Origin: Hippasteria phrygiana
Taxonomy: Eukaryota > Echinodermata > Asteroidea > Valvatida > Goniasteridae
Length of the DNA stretch: 64,000 nt
Assembly: GCA_037893225.1 (NCBI GenBank)
Contig: JAZGUH010000720.1
Coordinates: 372,001 to 436,000, forward strand
Reading direction: 5' to 3'
Part shown: positions 1 to 10,032 of the stretch, piece after piece
How the letters are laid out: the number at the start of each line of letters is the position of its first letter
Numbering within the stretch: position 1 is the first letter of the stretch
Made by a program: the position numbers and the translations under genes
The notes under the pieces: generated by a model
Database searches by the model: none
What the model was told of the DNA's origin: nothing
The model's input: the letters and a program-made list of their open reading frames with translations, nothing else

Positions 1-744
1 GCATATGAAATATTATATGTGACTCTGATTCCTTGAATTCGCTTTTCCTGTTTGATGGTGCTGCATCCCCCATAAGCCGGTGAATGGTTTCCTCCACATC
101 TGCAACATCTAGTGTTGTCTTTTTGCTTACACTGTTCATAGTTGTGGGGCCCTCCACATCGCACACAGCGTGTAGAGCTTCTGTAGTTTTTTGCAGTATG
201 GCCCAGTCTTTGACAGTTGAAGCATCGGATTACGGGAGGGATGTACGGTTTGACTATGAAATGTTCATATCCTATTTGTATCCGGGATGGTGGGTTTGGT
301 GAATTAAAAGTCAAACAGATGGAGAGGCTCTTTTCAAGTTTGCCATCTCTTTTGCTTACATACAGATAGAATTTCGTCTTCTGATGTGTCAGGTTCTATG
401 CCATAGATGACACCTTTACTTTGAGTTTCTGATTTTGCAAATTCTGCTTGTACACTCCATTGTTCTAGGCGACTGATGGTTTTGAGTTTTTTTTGCTTGA
501 GCTGATGTATGACATTTAACTGTGATGCCTCCTTGATTATTCTTGGAGACACTCTTGATGTAGTCTTTTAGGTTTCCCACATTGTTCAAAGCTTTGGCAA
601 TTCTGATTGGGTTTATTTTTGACAGTTTGACATCTGGAGAGGTAATGGTTACTAATGTGGGTTGAGATTGATAAGTATCGTATTTTACTGTGTTTCCCGT
701 CGACGTTTTGTTGGTTGTTCATTTGGGGACTCGTATTCAGAATC
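1..744 (-). pseudogene. Inverted copy of the ORF1 (gag-like) 5' region of the adjacent retrotransposon
   Basis: Read on the minus strand, 1-585 is the reverse complement of about 750-1357 with scattered mismatches. 586-744 continues further 5' into ORF1, upstream of where the plus-strand copy begins. It encodes an RRM-like stretch (KINPIRIAKALNNVGNLKD) and three zinc-knuckle positions. Knuckle 2 (CVRCGGPHNYEQC, near 130-165) is intact here, while the plus-strand copy has lost about 11 nt in it. Knuckle 1 has its last Cys changed to Tyr here. A frameshift or stop near 718 interrupts the N-terminal frame. The copy runs off the window start, so its full length is unknown. It may be the inverted 5' part of one insertion (twin-priming-like) or a second copy joined head to head. 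Confidence 0.8.
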
Positions 745-2006
745 TGAACAATGTGGGAAACCTAAAAGACTACATCAAGAGTGTCTCCAAGAATAATCAA
801 GGAGGCATCACAGTTAAATGTCACACATCAGCTCAAGCAAAAAAAACTCAAAACCATCAGTCGCCTAGAACAATAGAGTGTACAAGCAGAATTTGCAAAA
901 TCAGAAACTCAAAGAAAAGGTGTCAACTATGGCATAGAACCTGACACATCAGAAGACGAAATTCTATCTGTATGTAAGCAACATGGAGTCGTAGGAGTCA
1001 AACGACTCATGCGCAAAAGAGATGGCAAACTTGAAAAGAGCCTCTCTATCTGTTTGACTTTTAATTCACCAAACCCACCATCCCGGATACAAATAGGATA
1101 TGAAAATTTCATAGTCAAACCGTACTTCCCCTTCCATAATCCGATGCTTCAACTGTCAAAGACTGGGCCATACTGCAAAAAACTGCAGAAGCTCTACACG
1201 CTGTGTGCGATGTGGAGGGCTCCACAACTAAGCAAAAAGACAACACTAGATGTTGCAGATGTGGAGGAAACCATTCACCGGCTTATGGGGGATGCAGCAC
1301 CATCAAACAGAAAAAGCGAATTCAAGGAATCAGAGTCACATATAATATTTCATACGCCGAAGCTGCAAATGCAATCAAAACTGACATATCAATACGCACG
1401 AGCTCTCAGTTGACTCCCTCGCCAGCACAACCATGTTCCAACATGGCACAATCCTCAAGCAACGGAAACAAAAATTATCTGCGGTCAAACACAAACACCA
1501 TGGAAAACACAAATACGATGCCAACCACACCAATCACAAAAACCCCAACCTCCAAAGACGCGAGCACTCAAACTATTGCAACGGAAGGAACACAAACCGA
1601 GCACACACATTGCATGTGCAACGAACAATACCTAACGGAACTTCTCTCAGGCACGATACAAATATGGGACACGCTGAAGAACAAAGAGGAAAGAGACACA
1701 GCGATTAAGGCCCTTGTCAATCACATGATCCATTCTGACAACCCCCAACACAGACTAAAGAAACACAAGGAAGGCAAAGAACATCCACACGTACCAATAC
1801 AAGGAGAGGCGAATCGGGCCCCAAACCTACCCAAGATAAGACCAAGATATCTTCGACCCAAAAAAACGCAGACCCGTCAGAAGCCCATAAAACCAGCCAG
1901 ATCACTATACATAAAGGAAAATCGAACAAAACTTCGTCATGATTTTTCTCATTATGGTGTTAATCTTACAATGGAATGCACAGTCTCTTACAGCTCATTG
2001 CAATGA
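745..2006 (+). pseudogene. Retrotransposon ORF1 (gag-like RNA-binding protein), frameshifted
   Basis: ORF1 proteins of I-type elements bind element RNA. The frame starts in NNVGNLKDYIKSV, shifts in a poly-A run near 843, shifts again near 1120-1130 through one extra base relative to the inverted copy, and again near 1225 where about 11 nt are lost. Knuckle 1 (CFNCQRLGHTAKNC, CX2CX4HX4C) lies at 1145-1186. The last knuckle (CCRCGGNHSPAYGGC, CX2CX3HX6C) lies at 1251-1295. The C-terminal part to 2006 is Thr/Asn/Lys/Pro-rich and low complexity. Its end overlaps the ORF2 start at 1939 by 68 nt in another frame. Three frameshifts make it a pseudogene. Confidence 0.82.
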
Positions 2007-5000
2007 ATTTAAATCATCTATAAAACAATTTTCCTGGACACAAAAACCAGATCTCATATGTATTCAGGAAACCTGGCTTAAAGAAGGGAAAAGTTTTACC
2101 CTACCTGGATACGATATTTATCGTCACGACAGACAGAACACAGGAACTAAAAAAAGGGGAGGAGGCTGTGCATTCCTTGTTAAACGTGGTCTAGCCTTTA
2201 AATACATACATGGTTCTGACACTCCTATTGAGTATCAAATTGGAGAAATTTATGATACCTATAAAAATAAAACCAACATCATCAACATATATAACCCATG
2301 CAACGCCTTAGAAGACAGCTATCTAAGAGAGATACTAAATAGAACTGTGAATCCTCGCATAATTTGTGGAGATTTGAATGGTCATAACCCCCTGTGGGGC
2401 AGCTCTAAGCTTGACCATAACGGCAAGATTATTGACGATATAATAACAGATTTTGATATGGTCTGTGTTAATTCTGGTCAAGGTACAAGAGCGAATAGTT
2501 CTCATGGTACTCTTTCTTGTATTGATGTCACTTTTGTCTCACCTAATCTAGCTGCTAAATGTAACTGGACAGTTCTGGATGATTCCTGGGGAAGTGATCA
2601 CTGTCCCATCATCACTGATTATAATCATTCTATTTATAAAAGTAAAGCTAATTTCACACCTAAATGGTCCATTAAAAAAGCTGATTGGAATAAATTTCAA
2701 GTTGCTTGCAATCTGAATATATCTGAACCCAACACTTCAGAAAACATTGATGATACATACAACAACTTCATCAATGAGCTTGAGTCAGCCATGAGCTGCT
2801 CAATTCCAAAAACCAACCCAAACCACAATAAAACCCCTACCTCCTGGTGGAATGATGATTGCAAACAGGCCATAGATAGTAAGAAAAAAGCTCTTAATAT
2901 TTTCCGAAAAACTCGTCTTCCTACAGACCTTATAGAGTATAAAAGGGCTTGTGCCATAGCCAGGAAGACAATTAAAAATGCTAAAAGAAAAGATTGGGAA
3001 ATCTTTTGCAACGAAATAAATCCGAAAACTAATACTAAAGTTATTTGGAACAAAATTAAACGAATAGAAAAAACTCGTAATACAAGTAGCATACCAGTTC
3101 TAAACCACAATGGCACAGATATCATTATACCAAGACAAGGCCCTTGCCGACAGCTATGCTAAAGTCAGCAGCACGAACAATTACAGCCCTTTATTTACCC
3201 CCATCAAAAATAAAGCTGAAATGATTTTTGTATTGATAGTAACAATGACAGTGTGATTAATGGGCCTCTTACCTTAGAAGAATTAAACCATGCAATTGAT
3301 TCCTCTAAGTGCACCTCTCCTGGTAAAGATGGAATAAGAAACGATGTCATTAAACACCTCCCCATGAAAATTCGTAATTACGTACTCATCATCTTTAACA
3401 TGATATGGTATACCTCTCAATGCCCCAAACAATGGAAGGATGCTATCCTTATTCCATTCCTCAAACCAGGAAAAGAATCCACCAACCCCCTATCATATAT
3501 AGACCCATTGCACTCACAGCTACTTTCTGTAAAATAATGGAACGAATTGTTAATTCTCGATTACTATGGTATCTAGAAACCCATAACTTATTATCCAATC
3601 CCCTGAGTGGTTTCCGGAAAGGAAGAAGTACCAAAGATCACATTGTCAATTTGGAATCATCTATCAATAAAGTCAAGAGTAATAAAGAAAGCACCCTTGC
3701 TATTTTTCTTGACATTGAAAAAGCTTATGATATGCTTTGGCGCAAAGGTATTATTATTAAATTACATTCCATGGGTATTTATGGTCGGATAATAAAATGG
3801 ATTGATAATTTCCTTAATGATAGACAAATTCAAGTTAAAGTTAATAATTGTCTTTCTAAAGAAAGAACCATGGAAAATGGTGTTCCACAGGGCAGTGTTA
3901 TCAGTCCTCTCCTTTTTAACGCTGCTGTCAATGATCTCTCCCACCATGTCGTTGATGCAAATGTCTCACAATATGCAGATGATATCGCCATCTGGAAATC
4001 CAACAGAAACACATCTTACCTAGAAAAGAAAATCCAACAAAACCTTAATAATGTCAAATCTTGGTGTGACAAATTGAGTTTTAAGTTGTCTATCCCCAAA
4101 ACAATTGTTGTCTTGTTCACCAATAAAAAACTTATCAATATCTCCCTGCACATCCAAAACCTTAGATTACAGACTTTGTCCTCGGCCAAATTCCTGGGAG
4201 TGATTTTTGACAGCAAATTAACATGAAATCCACACATCGACAGTATAATTACAAAATGTAAAAAGAGACTTAACATCCTCAGATGCATTAGCGGTATTTC
4301 CTGGGGGGCCGATTGTAAAACACTTTATCAGCTATATATAGTGCTGTAATAAAACCCATCTTGGAATACGGGTGTGAAGCTTTCGACTCTGCACCCCTGA
4401 CTGCCAAGCAAAAACTTGACAGTATTCAATACCAATCTCTTAAAATTTGTACAGGAGCTATTCACAGTTCCCCACTTTTTAGGCTACAGACCGAATGTGG
4501 AGACCCACCTTTGGCTCTACGTAGACAGTTCTTATGTAACCTATACGGAATCAAAGTAAATACACACAAAACACATCCTAATGATGACATCCATTCTGAT
4601 AACTGGCAAAAGCATTATTTTGCTGACAAATGGATGTCTACAACCCACAACACCCCTTTTGAAGCTAGGATCTCCCAATACCCGTATGCAGTTTCCCCCC
4701 CAACGACCCCACTCCTTTCTGGCATTATAACAAGCCTTCTGTCTCCACTGAAATCCTCTCTCGAGTGGCAGATGCTACAAATATTTATGACAAGAAAAAT
4801 CTTAGTTTAGAGACCATCAATACAACATGGATAAATTCTCTACACACTTATACACGGATGGCTCTCACAATCCCACTCTTGATACTGTCGGATGTGGTAT
4901 ATATATCCCCCCAACGTAAATACAGTAAAGCTTCCCGCCTCAATAATGGCGTCTCTATCTTTACAGCAGAACTTTTCGCAATTCTCCTTGCATTAGAATG

Positions 5001-5704
5001 GGTTGAAGATGTTAAGCCTTTACATACATGCATTTTCAGTGACTGCCTTAGTGCCATCCAGTCTATCTCTAAAACCTTCCCCAAACATAAAATCGTTTGT
5101 GATATTCGCCACACCTTAAATAACATCCACTACCAAGGCAATATAGTTAACTTTGAATGGATCCCTGGGCACTGTGGGATCAATGGAAATGAAAGAGCTG
5201 ATGAAATCGCCAAATCAGCCACACACAAAAAACCAGTATCGATCACCACATACCCCTCCTATAGAGAATGAAATCAAACACATTCTTAAAGAAGATCTTA
5301 AGGAAAAATGGACTAAAACCATTCCCATCACTAATCTAAATAATATAAAATATAAGCCATCTTTCATTTTCTCTAGCTGGGGAATGTCACGTACCCATGA
5401 AGTTATCATGCATAGACTTAGACTTGGTGTATGTAAAGGCTTAAATAATTTCCTATATAAAATCGGCAAACATCCAAATGGATTATGTGAAGTATGCTCA
5501 TGCACTGAGGATGTTAAGCATTTTCTCTTGAACTGTCGTAAATATAACGTCCAAAGACAAATCCTCATCAAATCACTTGGTCTCCTAAATACCCAAATAA
5601 CACTCCAACAACTTCTTGTACACAAACAAAACAGCCAACATATTATCAAATATGTACGTAACTGTAATGTTAATGTAGAGTTGGTCGGGCAGTACAGTAA
5701 GTAG
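1939..5704 (+). pseudogene. Retrotransposon ORF2: endonuclease / reverse transcriptase / RNase H polyprotein, broken
   Basis: ORF2 would nick target DNA and reverse-transcribe the element RNA. The ATG at 1939 is followed at once by the endonuclease motif QWNAQSL. Other endonuclease residues are the Glu of QETWL (residue 44), the Asp/Asn of GDLNGHNPLWG (145/147), Asp196 and SDH (219-221). The frame shifts near 3127-3162. Reverse transcriptase follows: SPGKDGI about 3320, a shift near 3490-3540, FLDIEKAYD about 3705-3730, GVPQGSVISPLLFN about 3880, and the catalytic YADD at 3972-3983. A TGG-to-TGA change creates a stop at 4224-4226. The RNase H starts with YTDGS near 4848 in one frame and continues with TAEL, DCLSAIQS and WIPGHCGINGNERAD in another. 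The C-terminal CEVC..H..C motif ends near 5560. The stop is at 5702-5704. Confidence 0.88.
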
Positions 5705-5812
5705 TCTTGGTTCCAAGACGTCCTTAGCGCGGTGCGACGCACAGCGCGAACGGAAGCGCCCTCTACCTACACACGCACATACGCCAAGGCCAAATCGCTA
5801 AGAACGTCTTGG
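5701..5812. mobile_element. Short TIR element (MITE-like), copy 1
   Basis: The core 5713-5812 (100 bp) has 17-bp inverted ends: CCAAGACGTCCTTAGCG at 5713-5729 and CGCTAAGAACGTCTTGG at 5796-5812. A second copy lies inverted at 12214-12320, and similarity extends through the outer bases GTCTTGGTT. The outer edge GTCTTGG-TT-CCAAGAC is itself a small palindrome. No coding capacity. I could not fix a target duplication, so the superfamily is open. Confidence 0.72.
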
Positions 5813-6310
5813 GCATTTCGCAAGGGAGCGCGCGCGACCTGCTCATACATAATTTAACAGGCGGGTCAAACGAATAATCGCGCTTGCGCACTGGAGGAAA
5901 CTCATGTTTTAGTAATAACTTACTAGTCAGTTAACGTACCTTGTACGTACACACGTGCACACACGCGTACGTGTACCATGGTACTTACGTACGTACCCTC
6001 GGCCGGATGCGGGCCAGAGGGCCGGCATGGCGGCAGGCCAGGCAGGGCGGGCGGCGCGGCCGCCGGGGGTGGAAAGTTTATGCAGTACGGCACAATGGCT
6101 TCGGCGAAGCGGGTCGATGTTCGCGCGGCCGGTGGTCGCAAGATTGCAAGTCGGGAGTGTCTAATTTTGTTACAATCCATGAAAACATACTACATTTTTG
6201 TACATGTGTAATACATGTATGTTGATGCAAAAAGTAAGCTTTCTGGGTTTATGACTTCTGACTAGCCCACCCGAACAAAGATACTGACAATTTGGGAGAC
6301 CGCCAACACA
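5813..6310. other. Non-coding stretch with a GC/CpG-rich patch and GTAC-rich palindromes
   Basis: No supported gene. 5935-5996 is rich in GTACGTAC/ACGTGTAC self-complementary words. About 6000-6130 is strongly GC- and CpG-rich, unlike the AT-rich DNA to its right. It could be a remnant of a CpG island or of an element end. The open frames crossing it are short and have no recognisable domain. Confidence 0.5.
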
Positions 6311-6372
6311 GGGCAAGATAGCTCAGTTGGTAGAGCGCCGGTACGGTAACCCGGAGGTCGCAGGTTCGAATG
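6311..6372 (+). repeat. tRNA-derived SINE head or tRNA pseudogene
   Basis: The sequence begins GGGCAAGATAGCTCAGTTGG and contains a good internal A box (TAGCTCAGTTGGTAGAGC) and a B box (GGTTCGAATG). These are the RNA polymerase III promoter elements of tRNA genes. The D arm folds, but the acceptor stem has no 3' partner: the sequence after the B box is TCTTTTGGGAGGG. The anticodon loop lacks the usual U33. This pattern fits the 5' head of a tRNA-derived SINE or a decayed tRNA, not a working tRNA gene. Confidence 0.6.
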
Positions 6373-6477
6373 TCTTTTGGGAGGGGGAGGGGAGGGTGTT
6401 TAATCGCGATATATAAATCAAACGGCTCATTTAATTAATTAAAGCACACTTTTTAAATTATTCATTTATATTTTACT

Positions 6478-6505
6478 GGGGGGGGGGGGGGGGGGGGGGG
6501 GGGGG
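6478..6505 (+). repeat. Poly-G homopolymer, 28 bases
   Basis: An uninterrupted run of G is seen directly. Its length may be imprecise because such runs are hard to sequence. Confidence 0.9.
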
Positions 6506-7308
6506 CGATGAATGTTGGGTACATGTATGTACAGGCTGTTAAAAATGAAAAGCCAGAACCAACTTGCCCTGTACATGTACATGTACAGCCACTTTATTTA
6601 CTTCTCCCTCGATTCATTTTTTTGTGTGTGGATAACTTGAAGTTGATAATCCAGTGTTTTTACATTGCATGCCTTTTTTTTTTTACGTAACATTATTCCC
6701 CTTTTCTTTTCTTGTCATTGAAGTGTTATGTCTACAGTATAAGTACACGGAGATCGCTTCAGTAACAAAAACCTGTTAATTGTTTATTTGGTGGGGGGGG
6801 GTGGGGTGGGGGGGTACATGTGCATACATGCACGCAATGAAAAGAAATGTCAAGAGGAAGCCGAATGTACAAATCCTGATTGATTTATTTTTCAGGTCAA
6901 ATTGATATCTACATGTAACTTCAAAGTGATTAGAAGATTAACAGAAAATATACATGTACCGAAATATTCACAGCACAAACCCTTAAATTATTTGTTTATA
7001 AATGTATAGATATACAATGTACTTGTATAATAATATGTACAACCACCCAACTGTAACATGTACACGTGTACAAATGTGTACAAATGTACATGTGTGCACT
7101 AAGAAAAGTAAAAAGTAAGATGATCCTTTCATGAGCAGTTGTGTTGTATACCATGTAGTCGAGACCATCACAAGACCATGCACAAGTAACAGGCATAAAC
7201 CATGACAAAGGAATGCTTTTGTTACAGTTCATTTAAATAGCATAAGACTGTTGGTCTTGTGCTGGTCTTGACTACAACACTGTACTGTACATATGTACTG
7301 TAGGTACC
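6506..7308. other. AT-rich non-coding DNA with ACATGT/GTACAT words
   Basis: I see no gene. The stretch holds repeated GTACATGTACATGTAC palindromic words (for example about 6570-6590 and 7050-7095) and a G-rich segment at 6792-6815. Open frames are short and unsupported. Confidence 0.55.
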
Positions 7309-7548
7309 AGGGCCAATTTCACGGAGCTGTTTAGCACACAAATTTGCTCAAAATAGAAATGTATACATGTACCTTGATAAAAACAGGATTACCAGCTAAA
7401 TGTGCATGTAATGTATATTGCATGTGAATGCTATTCAGATGTTATTTGCTTAGCACGGAAATCACATGGAGTTTTTGCTGATGACCTGTTTTTATAATAA
7501 CCAAGTGAGACATTTTTGTGCTTAGCAGCTCCGTGAAATTGGCCCCAG
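7309..7548. mobile_element. MITE with ends GGGCCAATTTCACGGAGCTG
   Basis: Left end AGGGCCAATTTCACGGAGCTG-type sequence (7309-7329) pairs with CAGCTCCGTGAAATTGGCCCC near 7526-7546. Inner parts also pair, for example GATAAAAACAGG near 7376 with CCTGTTTTTAT near 7487, so the whole 240 bp can fold back. No coding capacity. From memory this end sequence is common in echinoderm genomes. I could not define a target duplication. Confidence 0.75.
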
Positions 7549-7647
7549 GACATGTACATGCTTGCACAGTAAACGCAGAATATTGTTTTCACATACTGAT
7601 TGTTAAAAAAATATATTTATCCACCATACATGATAGCGTAATTTTTA

Positions 7648-7942
7648 TGCGCCTATCAATTGCTTTCCTCACCCCTCCCCCACGGGCTGGCCCAGGTCTT
7701 ATGTGGGAGTTTGGTCATGTTTTTCAAGCCCCAGGGTGGTGATTTTGGTCACTAATTTTGACATTGTTTCCCCATCATCAGAAGTTAAAACCATGAGGTG
7801 GAGTGCCCCACCCATGTATGTCGGGATTGTCACTAAAACTTTGCCCCAGGGGTGGGGAGTTTGTCACTTCAAAAGTGACAATCCCAACATCTTGGGTGGG
7901 GCAGCCCAGGAGGAGGGGTGGGGGAAGCAATTGATAGGCGCA
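7648..7942. mobile_element. PIF/Harbinger-like MITE, 295 bp, TTA target duplication
   Basis: Inverted ends TGCGCCTATCAATTGCTT (left) and AAGCAATTGATAGGCGCA (right) are perfect, and the element is flanked by TTA on both sides (7645-7647 and 7943-7945). A 3-bp TTA/TAA duplication is typical of PIF/Harbinger. The interior has a second inverted pair, CCCCACCC/GGGTGGGG, and an inner GTCACTTCAAAAGTGAC palindrome (about 7862-7880). Related copies lie at 23003-23287 (nearly full) and as end fragments near 10592, 17650 and 18090. No transposase is encoded. Confidence 0.82.
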
Positions 7943-7949
7943 TTAATTC

Positions 7950-9340
7950 AAATGAAAAAAAAATAACACTGATAACACCCAGAGACTCGATATTCCAATG
8001 TAACGAGAAACAATGTATTTTTTTCTAACCCTTTTTAGGTTATTTTTAGTTAATAATTCAGAAAGTTGAGGTTACCTAGGATTTCAATACTGTACTCTAT
8101 TTCTAAACAAGTACATGATCATGTGCATGTAATAACACTTGAATGAATACCATAGTTACATGTACATGAACATTGTCATTTTTGTCAATTCAAATTCACA
8201 AAAGAAATTGTTGGCCAATTCAAGAAGTATAAAACCTTCTGAGCATTTTTACTAGGAAGTGTACGCAACCTGTCAAATATGCAGTAGACCCTATATGGCA
8301 CATTCTTTAGACTTGTAACAAATTTCGGCATCATACACATACATTTTTGTAGCTCCATGTAAAGTAATGGTGCCAAGGCGCTACATCAAAATACAATACA
8401 ACCTGCTGTTGGAGTTTGTAAGACTTGTGGTAGTTACGGTGTACATGTACATGTACATGTGTACATGTATGTAGGGTTAATGTCTAAATCTAAAACTAAG
8501 ACAAATTCTACAAATGAAACATTATAGCTTGCTACATGTATCTGCATTGCAAAATTAATTAGTGAAGGCATTTTGTAGAATCTTACTACTGTATTTACAC
8601 TGCAAAGATTATTCAATGTTCCAAAATTTCAAAAATATCTCAGTAGTGGGTACATGTAATTCCACTGTACAGACAGTAAACCCATGCAGATTTTTTTCTG
8701 GAAAGTGAAATTTGTAACGTTATTCCCAAGTAATGCATTTTAAATCCCACTGGCAAGCTACATGTAAATGTATTATAATTATTGTTCAAAGTCTTCGGAA
8801 ACCACAGGGTCCAAAAGAAAGTGACCCAATGAGTATATTATTTTTGAACATGTGGCTTGCTCCAATTTTGTAACAGCAACATGGGGATTGATTACACTTT
8901 AATTGGCAACTGATTTTTTTATTTGCATGCTTGAACATGTACAAGTACTGTGTTCACAGGTCATATCGATTTTATTTATAATACAAACACCACAAAACTG
9001 TCTACAAATGATCATTTAAAATACAATAAACAAAAAAACAATGAATATTGCATTTCCTGCCTTCATGGATGAAAAAAGACAATCGTGATTTAAAAAAATA
9101 TCAAAACAAAATCTTACTTCATCTTGACCAGCAATGTACATGTATCCAAAACATTTCATTTGCATCTGAATGGCTATGTATGTGTAATCACTTTGTTCTC
9201 ACCAAGCTCAATACATGTAGTTTCAAATGACTTCCATTTTCTGCTGTAAAAATGGGAATCCTGGTGAAACACAGAACATGTACATGTATGCATCTCACAA
9301 CAATTGTAGTAATTATTTTTTTCCAAAAGAGCATGCTCAT
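7950..9340. other. Non-coding AT-rich DNA
   Basis: No gene is supported. The stretch contains short (ACATGT)n tracts, the clearest at 8441-8470. Open frames are under about 65 codons and show no domain. Confidence 0.55.
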
Positions 9341-9925
9341 TTAAATGTAGTGTACATCGTTTGCTTTTGCTATAGTTTTCAAAAATAAATGGATTTGGGG
9401 GTTACATGTACATGCTAGCAAATACTGTTACGCTGACCTGCATAAAGTTTTGTACATACTGTAAATGCTACGAAAAAAAGAAAAACCCAAAAAACATTTA
9501 ATTCTAGTAGTCTGGTTTTCTGACCCTACATGTACCTACACAAAACAAATCTAATGAATTTATATACATGTAGTCGGGGAATTATCAGGTTGGGAAACTG
9601 CATGTACACTTTCCAACAATTGTTGGCCAAAAACTCTTGGGGGAAAAAAAAAAACATATCCCTAACCCTTCATGGCATTTTTGCTACATGTACATGTACA
9701 TGTAGAACCCTGCCAGACGCATCATATTGCATACTTTGTCACATTGACTTGTCACATTGACTTGTGTGCAGAGTGCAGCAAAGTTGAGCTGTCAGCACAT
9801 ACATGTACATGTATGCATTGTGCTACATCTGGCAAGGTTAGGGTTACACATTTCCAGTTATTTTGAAGAAAAAAAAGCACACCAGGTGCCATGCAGGATT
9901 TTAAGCATGCTTGAGACTGCTTTTC
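9341..9925. repeat. Diverged fragment related to the 18947-19376 TTAA element
   Basis: TTAAATGTAGTGTACATCG at 9341 resembles the inverted ends of the element at 18947-19376. GTTTTC..AAAT..GGATTTGGGGGTTA near 9376-9402 and CACACCAGGTGCCAT near 9878-9892 match motifs inside that element in the same order. The right end is not recognisable, so this is an old truncated copy. It includes a small direct repeat, TTGTCACATTGAC, near 9736-9762. Confidence 0.5.
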
Positions 9926-10032
9926 TCTTTTGCTTTGTCCCGACATAATATATGAAGCACTGTATACTCGGTGCTTTCAGAGAGCCGGTGTAAAAAAACC
10001 ACATAGGCTTACTAGGGCGGGATTAAACCCAC

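Larger units (their letters stand above)
745..5712 (+). mobile_element. I/Nimb-like non-LTR (LINE) retrotransposon, degenerate
   Basis: The element has the domain order of the I superfamily: ORF1 with CCHC knuckles, then ORF2 with APE-type endonuclease, reverse transcriptase, RNase H and a C-terminal zinc-binding motif. It lacks roughly the first 160 nt of ORF1 present in the inverted copy. Both ORFs carry frameshifts and a nonsense codon, so it cannot transpose by itself. No poly-A or simple-repeat tail is visible: the last ORF2 codons run directly into a short TIR element at about 5701-5812, so the 3' UTR is missing or replaced. Clade placement within I/Nimb/Ingi relatives rests on domain content only. 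Confidence 0.88.

Noticed and set aside
334..552. Independent small gene on the minus strand
   Set aside because: It is the inverted ORF1 fragment of the retrotransposon.
6311..6372. Functional tRNA gene
   Set aside because: The acceptor stem has no 3' partner and the anticodon loop lacks the usual U33. Best read as a SINE head or pseudogene.
8434..8616. Short minus-strand frame as a peptide gene
   Set aside because: It is partly made of the (ACATGT)n microsatellite and has no support.
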